From DATJGR01 sp041739525 (GTDB lineage: Bacteria; Pseudomonadota; Gammaproteobacteria; Pseudomonadales; Azotimanducaceae): 64,000 bases of DNA. The translations under genes were made by a program, and so were the position numbers. Location: the NCBI GenBank assembly GCA_041739525.1, contig JBGSNQ010000184.1, positions 1 to 64,000 on the forward strand, read 5' to 3'. Positions within the stretch are counted from its first letter, which is position 1; each line of letters begins with the position of its first letter. The notes under the pieces were generated by a model, which did no database searches, had not been told where the DNA came from, and was given only the letters and a program-made list of their open reading frames with translations. Positions 29,696 to 37,090 of this stretch are shown one piece after another.

Positions 29696-30196
29696 TCACG
29701 GCGATCCTTCGCAGAGGACGCTCACGCTCTGTTCGGAATCCGCCAGTCGCTCCTGGCGCTCCGCTTCCGTCATCCGGCGCGCGGTCCCGTCCGACTCCAC
29801 CAGCCGCAGCCGACGTCCCGGACGTAAATTGAGTCTTTCAAGCGAACTCCTTGCCTTCGCGCAATCTAGCACTCGCGTGGCTGAGTCGGCTTCCTCCTGT
29901 TGCTGTATTCGCGACTCCCGCAGCTGCGAGGATGCCCAACGAGTCGTCTCAGCCTGAAGCGCCGCTAGACGTCGCTCTGCTTCGGCGTCGCGCAGTGGTG
30001 CGTCTTCGATGGCCACCGTCTCATAGCCAGTCGCTCGAGGGATCGTGTCGCTGTAATGGACCTGGTGACTCTCCGGATCGACCCATCGATACACGACGAC
30101 TTGGGCAGCTCGTGCAGCCAGCACCCAAGCGCACATAACAGCTGCAAGCAGCAGGCCGATCGAGGCAGTACGCGTATTGCGTGCGTTACTGGTCAT
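29696..30196 (-). CDS. DUF4124 domain protein, exported
   Basis: 166 residues with an N-terminal signal (SIGLLLAAVMCAWVLAARAA) and the DUF4124 signature VYRWVDPESHQVHYSDTIP right after it. A charged helical region (EAERRLAALQAETTRW) forms the C-terminal half. DUF4124 domains lie at the N-terminus of mature exported proteins in proteobacteria and are of unknown function. A second DUF4124 protein is at 55.4 kb. Confidence 0.75.
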   Translation of the reverse strand: MTSNARNTRTASIGLLLAAVMCAWVLAARAAQVVVYRWVDPESHQVHYSDTIPRATGYETVAIEDAPLRDAEAERRLAALQAETTRWASSQLRESRIQQQEEADSATRVLDCAKARSSLERLNLRPGRRLRLVESDGTARRMTEAERQERLADSEQSVSVLCEGSP

Positions 30197-30291
30197 GTCG
30201 CTGATGATGAGGTTTGTTCAAGCTGCCCTGCAAATTGGCGAAGGCTTTCAATCATCCGCGCCTCCGTGAGCGAAGGCGCGTTCAACAAAGC

Positions 30292-30693
30292 CTACGGATG
30301 CATCTTCATCCACGCATCGAGTTGACCCATCTCCTTGGTCTGGTCCTTGATGATCTGTTGCGCCATGGCCTTTAGTTCGGGCGATTTGCCGTGATCGATC
30401 TCGGTCTGCGCCATTTGTATGGCCTTTTGGTGATGCATCTTCATCATCATCGCAAAGTCCTTGTCTGGATCACCTGACATCTTCATGTCGTGCATGGCGT
30501 CCATATGACCCATCGTCGATCCGTTCGAATAAACGGAACCAGAGGCATCTTGCGCCGAATGTGAATGCGGCATGCTGGAGGGGGGAGCAGGTGGCGGCGC
30601 TGTTTCCGCTAGTGCTGTAAGCGGCATGAGGCAGAGTGCGGCGATCGGAGCGATGCACAGACTGCGAAGGTGTTTTAGCGTGTCGACGTTCAT
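30292..30693 (-). CDS. DUF305 family exported protein
   Basis: 133 residues from ATG 30693. A signal peptide (IAPIAALCLMPLTALAE) is followed by a His/Met-rich spacer and the DUF305 core: DFAMMMKMHHQKAIQMAQTE, LKAMAQQIIKDQTKEMGQL. The Met/His pattern (MMMKMHHQ) is suited to copper or silver binding, and DUF305 proteins commonly lie in copper-resistance loci. A second DUF305 protein is at 42.1 kb. The stretch to its right (30736-31125) has no supported gene. Confidence 0.8.
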   Translation of the reverse strand: MNVDTLKHLRSLCIAPIAALCLMPLTALAETAPPPAPPSSMPHSHSAQDASGSVYSNGSTMGHMDAMHDMKMSGDPDKDFAMMMKMHHQKAIQMAQTEIDHGKSPELKAMAQQIIKDQTKEMGQLDAWMKMHP

Positions 30694-31125
30694 CAAATTT
30701 TCCTTGCGAGAGTGACGGGGGCTACATGCGCACATCCTCGAAAGAGGTTATGCGCATTCGGGCCCGCTGAATGTTCGGTACCAGACCCAGCGCAAGCGGA
30801 GAACTAACGGACAAGCGCGTTCACGAGGCTCCGATGTGCGCACCACGCAGTCGTGCGCGAGATCATCGAGTTCGAGCAATCTGCCCGGGAAGCAGAATTA
30901 CTCCGCTGCCATGCCGAGACGCGAACACGGCCGCCGCCGGCCACGTCAGTTGCATCAGCGGTAGTCGGGGCGAAATTGCGAGGGCGCGACTATGCGGCCC
31001 TATTGCCATAGGTATCATCGGGGCGGCGCGATGCGGGACATCGTTCGCGCGTGGCGATCCACTGCCTCCTACAGCGGCGACCGGGTGCGCAAGGACGCTG
31101 CGTGGATCGGGTCGGCTCGCAACGC

Positions 31126-32079
31126 TCACAGCTTCCCTGCCGCTACGTCTTCAGAGCCCACGAGGCGCGACGTACGGCCGGTATCGAAGATGTCCATCCA
31201 CTCGTTCAGGCGCCTCGCGATCTGCGCCACCGCCGCGGTGCGTGTCAACGTCTGCGCGCGAAAGCCCGCTACCGCATCCCAGAATGTCGTGCGGCCGACC
31301 GCGAAGCCGATGAATCCGGTTACGCTCGCCGCAGTGGCGAGCCATTGCCGTACCATCATTGCGTCGGCACCACGACCGAGCACGATGCAGCCGACGGCGT
31401 CGCGTCCGTCGCGGCGAACGGTCGCGATGATGCGCTCACAGTCGACGCGCTGGGCTAACCCTTCGATCTTCCACACGTCAGGTTCGATACCCGCGTCCTG
31501 CAATTCACGAATCGCTGCGTCCATCAACGCCGGACGCACGTGCTGGTCATAGGTAGTCTTGTCGCCGGTCACCCGCGCGAGCTGCGCCACTGTGGCCGGC
31601 ACCAGCAGTTCGAACATGAAGCGCCGCCGGCTGCGTCGGCAGTAATCGGACAGCTGTCTCAGCCGACCAGCCTGGCGCCGGTTCGAAGCACGGTCAGCTT
31701 CCGGGTTATAACGCACCAGTACCTTTGCAAACGTCGGATCGAAGGCCTCGATGTGGGTCGCGAAGCTGGCGCCGTATTCGAGCTCGAACTCGTTCGAACC
31801 GCTACGTTCCGTCGACAGCGCAGTGACGAAGCCGCGCTGGCGTGCATCGCGCAGTACTTCGGCGCCGTATTCCTCATCGACCAAAACTCCGGCGACGTCA
31901 TTCGGTACGCCACTCTGCAACGCCTGTTGGAAGCCCTCGTAGATGACCCACTTGCTCGCGCTGACCTGGTCGTGTTGCTGCTTGGACAGGGGCAACTTGA
32001 AGTCGAACATATCGATGACGTACGAACGTCGATGATCGAACGGCAGCAGATAGAGGGGCTTGTCGTAGCCGAGGGTCAT
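31126..32079 (-). CDS. DUF2090 / IolC C-terminal-like aldolase domain protein
   Basis: 317 residues from ATG 32079. The start LYLLPFDHRRSY, then GVLVDEEYG, FMFELLVPAT, DVWKIEGL and GFAVGRTTFWDAVAGF match the DUF2090 aldolase-like domain found at the C-terminus of some IolC proteins (5-dehydro-2-deoxyphosphogluconate aldolase type). Here it stands alone without the kinase half. The TIM-barrel lysine may be the one in VWKIEG. It follows a HAD hydrolase by 49 bases on the same strand, a pairing that suggests phospho-sugar handling. Confidence 0.75.
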   Translation of the reverse strand: MTLGYDKPLYLLPFDHRRSYVIDMFDFKLPLSKQQHDQVSASKWVIYEGFQQALQSGVPNDVAGVLVDEEYGAEVLRDARQRGFVTALSTERSGSNEFELEYGASFATHIEAFDPTFAKVLVRYNPEADRASNRRQAGRLRQLSDYCRRSRRRFMFELLVPATVAQLARVTGDKTTYDQHVRPALMDAAIRELQDAGIEPDVWKIEGLAQRVDCERIIATVRRDGRDAVGCIVLGRGADAMMVRQWLATAASVTGFIGFAVGRTTFWDAVAGFRAQTLTRTAAVAQIARRLNEWMDIFDTGRTSRLVGSEDVAAGKL

Positions 32080-32128
32080 GACGCGTCTGCGAGTTCGCGT
32101 TGCGTGAATGGCCACGATGCTTCTGCGT

Positions 32129-32878
32129 TCACGCCGACGTCCGATCGGACGCCGCGCGACCGTGGACCGCGTCGTTCGACGCCGCGGAGTATTGCGGGCC
32201 AAGCAACTCAGCGATGTCCACATCGACCAGATCGCCAATGCGTTCGATAGAAAGTTCGGCGGCTGGATAGGCGCTGATGTTGGTCGCGTCGAGTGCGTAG
32301 TGTCCCTGGCGCGGGAACACCGTTGTCAACCGATCTCGCATCACCTTCTTCATGGCGGCAAGAATGCGCAGCTTGTCGTCGACCATGACGTAATGTTGCG
32401 CCGGGTAGAAGCGCTGCACAGATTCGAGCATCTGCTCCTTGTGGATATAGATGTGCACCCGCCCACCAACCGCGTCCCAGAGACCAGAGCGTTGCACTTT
32501 GCGCGGCTGAAACACGACGTCACCATCGGAGAGGATCACCGTCGGTCCGAAGCCATTCAATCGGTTGATGACATCGAGGGCACGTGGATAGAGTCGTTCG
32601 GCGAACGGATAGTCGATAAGGAAGCTCGACATCTCCAGCAGACGCAGGCCGTCACGCCCCTCGAACTCGGCGTCGGACCGATAGCGCTGCAGAGCGCCGA
32701 GGTAGTCGGCGTAGCCGAGTTCGCTGCGGAGCGACTCGAAGATCGACCAATAGCGCGCGGCGCTGGACGTGCCGAATGCGTGCTCCAGATGAACTCGCAG
32801 GTCGGCACAGACCCGATCGTTGTCGAGCAGTGTGTTGTCCACATCTAGCAAGAATGCGACCGCGTGTAATGGTCCCAT
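32129..32878 (-). CDS. HAD superfamily hydrolase
   Basis: 249 residues from ATG 32878 (GAGAGGACTGCGG upstream). HAD motif I is VAFLLDVDNTLLDND (nucleophile Asp and acid/base Asp), motif II is TVILSDGDV, the Lys of motif III lies in FQPRKVQRSG or HKEQM, and motif IV is HYVMVDDKLRIL. A helical cap lies between motifs I and II. The substrate is likely a phosphorylated small molecule. It is upstream of the DUF2090 aldolase on the same strand. Confidence 0.85.
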   Translation of the reverse strand: MGPLHAVAFLLDVDNTLLDNDRVCADLRVHLEHAFGTSSAARYWSIFESLRSELGYADYLGALQRYRSDAEFEGRDGLRLLEMSSFLIDYPFAERLYPRALDVINRLNGFGPTVILSDGDVVFQPRKVQRSGLWDAVGGRVHIYIHKEQMLESVQRFYPAQHYVMVDDKLRILAAMKKVMRDRLTTVFPRQGHYALDATNISAYPAAELSIERIGDLVDVDIAELLGPQYSAASNDAVHGRAASDRTSA

Positions 32879-33221
32879 CCGCAGTCCTCTCGATGCCGGG
32901 TGTCGGTGAGAATGACATTTGCAACAAGGCATTCGTACAAACGCCTGTTTAAGCATGGGCGCGAGCCAGACGCGCGTCCGTTCGTTATCGTACTCAGCAT
33001 GCCATCGACATATGGAGGCGCAAGATTCGGTCCGGGCGTATAACTGAGCTAACGGATCGCTTGTGTCGCGAGACGCCGTTCGAGACGTTGGCGGCGTGTC
33101 GTCGTAGCGTGGCTAGAGGCGCCACAGGAGGAGATCCTGCGCAAAGTGAACATGCGTCTCGACACTGCGTGGGATGGCGTTGTGTTCGAGTTCTACCGGG
33201 AGCCACCACAGGGAATGGAAC

Positions 33222-34529
33222 GTGACAACGCCAAGGATTGACGCCGAATTGGAAAGGCTGCAACGCGACACGTTCGGGTACTTTTTGCATGAAACCAACC
33301 CCATCAACGGTCTCGTGATCGACAAGACCGCGGCCAACTGGCCTGCGAGCATTGCCGCAACGGGCCTTGCCCTGGCGTGCTACCCCGTCAGTGTCGAACG
33401 CGGCTTCATGTCACGGCCAGCCGCCGTAGAGCGGACACTCGCGACGCTACGTTTTTTTTGGAACAGCCCCCAAGGTCCCGAGCCCGACGCCACCGGCTAC
33501 CGCGGGTTGTATTATCACTTTCTCGACATGCAGACCGGCCGTCGCGCTTGGCAATGCGAGCTGTCGACGGTGGATAGCGCTTTCTTGCTCGCCGGTGCGT
33601 TGAGCGCTGCGTGCTATTTCGATGCCGTTACCGCCGACGAAACTGAGGTGCGCTCACTTGCCGACGCGCTCTATCAGCGCGCCGACTGGCAATGGGCGCA
33701 AAATGACGGCGCGACGCTGACGCACGGCTGGAAACCCGAAAGTGGCTTCCTCAACTATCGCTGGGAGGGCTACGACGAAGCGCTATTGTTGTATGTGTTG
33801 GGGCTCGGTTCGCCGACGCATCCCCTGCCCGAGGAAAGTTACGCGGCGTGGGCCTCCACTTATCGGTGGCAGCGAAGTTACGGACAAGACTATCTATACG
33901 CCGGATCCCTGTTTATCCACCAGCTTTCGCATGTGTGGATCGACTTTCGAGGTATCCAGGATGCCTTCATGCGTGACAAAGGCATCGACTATTTCGAGAA
34001 CAGCCGCCGTGCGACTCAGGTGCAGCAACAGTACGCAATCGACAACCCACTCGACTTCAAAGGCTATGGGACTTATTGCTGGGGAATTACCGCAAGCGAA
34101 GGTCCCGGCCCCGACACCCGCGCGGTTAACGGTATCGAGCGTCCATTCTTCGACTACCTCGCTCGCGGCGTGCCCTATGGACCCGACGATGGCACGCTGG
34201 CACCGTGGGCGGTGGTTGCTTCCTTGCCGTTCGCACCGGAAATCGTGTTGCCTGCGATCCACCACTGCATTCATCAACGTAAGTTGACCGAGTTCAATCG
34301 GTATGGGTTCAAAGCATCCTTCAACCCCTCTCACCCGGGCGAGTCCGGCAATCCGTATGGATGGTGGGTGTCACCGTGGCATTTCGGAATCAACCAAGGA
34401 CCGATCATCTTGATGATCGAGAACTATCGCAGCGACTTGATTTGGCGATTGATGCGCGGCTGCCGGTACATTGCCGCGGGATTGCAGCGCGCGGGTTTCA
34501 CGGGAGGTTGGCTGCGACGGCTTCCGTAA
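33222..34529 (+). CDS. Glucoamylase-family protein (Pfam Glycoamylase, GH144-type beta-1,2-glucanase fold)
   Basis: 435 residues from GTG 33222 (AGGGA upstream); an ATG at 33174 would add 16 residues. The protein starts LERLQRDTFGYFLHETNP and carries the (alpha/alpha)6-barrel signatures GLVIDKTAANWPASIAATGL, GFLNYRWEGYDEALLLYVLG, and WYWTIDF-like SHVWIDFRGIQDAFM. The last part has GWWVSPWHFGINQGPIILMIENYRS. Characterised members of this Pfam family (GH144) hydrolyse beta-1,2-glucan. No signal peptide is seen, which suggests cytoplasmic action. The glucan-synthase gene at the left edge supplies a possible partner. It converges with the next gene, overlapping it by 32 bases. Confidence 0.8.
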   Translation: MTTPRIDAELERLQRDTFGYFLHETNPINGLVIDKTAANWPASIAATGLALACYPVSVERGFMSRPAAVERTLATLRFFWNSPQGPEPDATGYRGLYYHFLDMQTGRRAWQCELSTVDSAFLLAGALSAACYFDAVTADETEVRSLADALYQRADWQWAQNDGATLTHGWKPESGFLNYRWEGYDEALLLYVLGLGSPTHPLPEESYAAWASTYRWQRSYGQDYLYAGSLFIHQLSHVWIDFRGIQDAFMRDKGIDYFENSRRATQVQQQYAIDNPLDFKGYGTYCWGITASEGPGPDTRAVNGIERPFFDYLARGVPYGPDDGTLAPWAVVASLPFAPEIVLPAIHHCIHQRKLTEFNRYGFKASFNPSHPGESGNPYGWWVSPWHFGINQGPIILMIENYRSDLIWRLMRGCRYIAAGLQRAGFTGGWLRRLP

Positions 34530-35832
34530 ACACCGGTGCGAAGCCCCCCGCGGGTGTGCGGAAATTAGTCGTCTGTCCTTGATACAGGCGCGCCGCAACA
34601 AGCTTCACCTCCCCCGCATAGGCATAGTTGCGAACATCGGCTTTCAATGTCGTGGTCGTTTCGTCGTCGGCGACGTTCCGTTCGCTGGGTACGACTAGGG
34701 CCTGGGCAACGTAGGTACGCCCTGCCATTTCACCCCACACCTTCTTGGTGAGTTTGTCGCCCCGATACGCCGCCTTGCTTCCGTAGCCGGCCGCGGGTTT
34801 GAAGAACAACTCGCGCCGCTTCGCCCACAACGCGCCCCTGTTCTCATCCGTCAGGATCTCGGTTCGTGGCACCGCGGCCAGCAGCGTCGAGATGGCCTCT
34901 TCGGCGACGCCTGTCTCGCGTAGGAATGTCGCGTCGCTGAGCAACGTGAGATTGCGCTTATCTGCATAAATTGCGTGTGCGCGCGGATGCGGGCTCACAA
35001 CGACTTCCCCAGCAAGATACGCAAGCTTCAATGGCGTTTGTGCAGGCTCCTCCAACGCGAAATCCGTTAGCCGGTTGTAGACGAAGTCGATGGGCTGACT
35101 GCCACGCCACAACCGTGCGTCCTTTCGCAAGAGGTCGCGAGGATCGCAGATCGTTGCCTCGATCTTGTGTCGGATGAACAATTGCCGGTAGAGCAAGAAT
35201 TCGGGGTGAAGGTACTGTTGTTCCGGCGCGTGGTCGACGATCGCCACCGACGTCAAGGGTGCAGCGCCGCGCTGCAGACGCCACTCGTCCATGAATACTT
35301 CGAACAGCGCGTCCTCGAGGGCATCAGCTTCCATCGGTGCCCGCGCGAGACCGACCACGTCTGCGCAACACGACCGGTGTGCACGCCCTAGGACCACATT
35401 CAGGAGTGCACCACCCGGATTGGTATTGATCTCTATCAGTTGCGGCCCGTCGACGCCCAGGTGGAAGTCATAGCCCAGCAGTCCGCCCGGCGAACGCGGG
35501 TCATAACGCGCGATGTCGGGCGCCCATGCCAGCACCGCGTTACAAAAGTGTGGCGACGCCACGATGCTCTCCACCGCGACAATCACACGCCGCATCTGTT
35601 CGAGATGATCGCGTGAGATGAACATCGGCACCGAAGCAAAAAGATGCGGGTGCGTCTCGATCATGGCGTGCGATAAGCCGCGCTCGCCAAGATCTGCTTC
35701 GAGGCCGCGGCGCAACGCAGCCTCGTCCAGGCTGAGGCAGTAGCACGATCGGTTCAGCGCCCCGATCGGCGGCGTCGCCTCGCAACTTCTGCCGCAACCT
35801 TCTGGCTCCTGTGCCACGGGAATCTTCGCCAT
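34498..35832 (-). CDS. ATP-grasp-like protein of unknown substrate
   Basis: 444 residues from ATG 35832. The centre has GLLGYDFHLGVDGPQLIEINTNPGGALLN, where EINTNPGG is the metal-binding Glu/Asn end of an ATP-grasp site, placed early in the chain as in circularly permuted ATP-grasp enzymes. Later the basic FFKPAAGYGSKAAYRGD resembles the nucleotide-binding loop, followed by YVAQALVVPSERN. Such enzymes ligate carboxylates to amines or thiols. The substrate is unknown. Its 3' end overlaps the glucanase gene tail-to-tail. Confidence 0.6.
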   Translation of the reverse strand: MAKIPVAQEPEGCGRSCEATPPIGALNRSCYCLSLDEAALRRGLEADLGERGLSHAMIETHPHLFASVPMFISRDHLEQMRRVIVAVESIVASPHFCNAVLAWAPDIARYDPRSPGGLLGYDFHLGVDGPQLIEINTNPGGALLNVVLGRAHRSCCADVVGLARAPMEADALEDALFEVFMDEWRLQRGAAPLTSVAIVDHAPEQQYLHPEFLLYRQLFIRHKIEATICDPRDLLRKDARLWRGSQPIDFVYNRLTDFALEEPAQTPLKLAYLAGEVVVSPHPRAHAIYADKRNLTLLSDATFLRETGVAEEAISTLLAAVPRTEILTDENRGALWAKRRELFFKPAAGYGSKAAYRGDKLTKKVWGEMAGRTYVAQALVVPSERNVADDETTTTLKADVRNYAYAGEVKLVAARLYQGQTTNFRTPAGGFAPVFTEAVAANLP

Positions 35833-36200
35833 TCAAGAAACCTCCAGTGAGCGCAGCTTCGAGCGCATGCAGCCACCCTGCGCAACTACGTCGCGGTTCG
35901 CAAGCTAGACGGCTCGCTTCATTCGAGCAACAAGCAGTTCGCGTAGTTCGAGCGCGGTCACTTCTGCAGCGACCAGACTGTCCGACGAATCGGGCGGCAC
36001 CCAGCCGTTTACCAGGATGACGGTCGCTTCGCGTTACGTGCGCTCGCGAACGGAACGTCATGAGTTCGGCGCGTATACCTTTCCTATAGTCCGCAAGCTT
36101 AGCGCCAGTGACTGGATGGAGCGTCGCTAAGCGCAGATCCATTTGGCGAATCCGAGGCAATGACTCCGAGTCGCCAAATTACAAGCTGTAGGAGATGCAA
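35833..36200. other. Intergenic region upstream of the metal-resistance operon
   Basis: No supported gene. This should hold the promoter of the plus-strand operon that starts at 36201. No clear MerR-type spaced palindrome was recognised by eye. Confidence 0.4.
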
Positions 36201-36542
36201 ATGACAGTGACAACCGATCCACAATCGAGCCTCGCGAGTATGCCCGACGCTTTGAGAACCGTGCAGGCTGCAATACAGCTGACGGAAGTCCAAGCGATGC
36301 TGCACCGATTGACCGACCACAACCCCGGCATCTGCATGCCGCACATGCACGACGAGCAAACGGGCGATTTCCAACGGCTTCCCGATGCAATGATGCAGGA
36401 GGAATCCGGTTTGGAGATGTCATTCCAATCGACGCAAGACGTCGCAGACAAAACCTACCGCTTCCTCCCGGTGGCCTGGATCTGGCGTGCAACACCGAGC
36501 GCGATTGAGCGCGATGTAGAACATAAGATGCCGACGTCATGA
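36201..36542 (+). CDS. Hypothetical protein at the head of the CPD-ATPase operon
   Basis: 113 residues from ATG 36201, chosen because GGAG lies 8 bases upstream; an ATG two codons earlier exists. Sequence features are a central HNPGICMPHMHDEQTGDF-like segment rich in His, Met and acidic residues, and an aromatic end (YRFLPVAWIWRA). No family is recognised. The stop overlaps the next gene's start (ATGA), so it is translationally coupled to the HMA-like gene. A metal-related role is inferred from context only. Confidence 0.6.
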   Translation: MTVTTDPQSSLASMPDALRTVQAAIQLTEVQAMLHRLTDHNPGICMPHMHDEQTGDFQRLPDAMMQEESGLEMSFQSTQDVADKTYRFLPVAWIWRATPSAIERDVEHKMPTS

Positions 36543-37012
36543 AAACGAGCGTCATCGAAGTACGGGATATGCTGTCGGTATTGAGCGTCCTCGGTGTAGA
36601 ACGTCGTGTGGGCGACGTACCGGGTGTCGATAGCGTGACCGTAAACTATGCGGCAGGTAACGCCACCGTGCGGTACGACGAAACCCGCCTCGATGTCGCC
36701 GACATCAAGTCGGCGGTGCGTCAAAGCGCGTATGAGTCCGCGCCACCCACTGCGTCCGGCGATAGTCACGAAGGCCATCTACCGCTGGCCGCGCCGGCGG
36801 AGATCCCTTTACCCGCGCCGCCACAAACGTCCCCGCCCGCATCGGATCCCGCCGACGCAGCACAACACCACAAAGGGGCGCCGGCGCAAACATCGAAGGT
36901 TGCCCCAGTGGCACGCGCCAAAGTAACTTCGAATGTCGGTTCTGCGGCGGCGCCGCCGAGTCCACCAAAAGGCGACGCAGCGCCTGCCAAAACGAAACAA
37001 GGCAAGAGTTAA
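36539..37012 (+). CDS. Stand-alone HMA-like domain protein lacking CxxC
   Basis: 157 residues. Residues 1-65 are nearly the same as the N-terminus of the ATPase encoded next (KTS.IEVRD.LSVLSVLGVE, VPGV.SVTVN.AA..ATVRYDETRL). This is an HMA fold in which the metal-binding GMTCxxC is replaced by RDMLSVLSVLG, so it cannot bind metal through a Cys pair. The rest is a Pro/Ala-rich, probably disordered tail with one HEGH and one HHKG. It is coupled to the upstream gene and 78 bases from the ATPase. It may be a duplicated ATPase N-terminus acting as a partner or decoy. Confidence 0.7.
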   Translation: MKTSVIEVRDMLSVLSVLGVERRVGDVPGVDSVTVNYAAGNATVRYDETRLDVADIKSAVRQSAYESAPPTASGDSHEGHLPLAAPAEIPLPAPPQTSPPASDPADAAQHHKGAPAQTSKVAPVARAKVTSNVGSAAAPPSPPKGDAAPAKTKQGKS

Positions 37013-37090
37013 GCCGGCCCGTGTTCACTGATCGTGTGATGGCGGCTCACTCATGACGAAGCTAGCCATACGAAACGTTCGAGACACGCG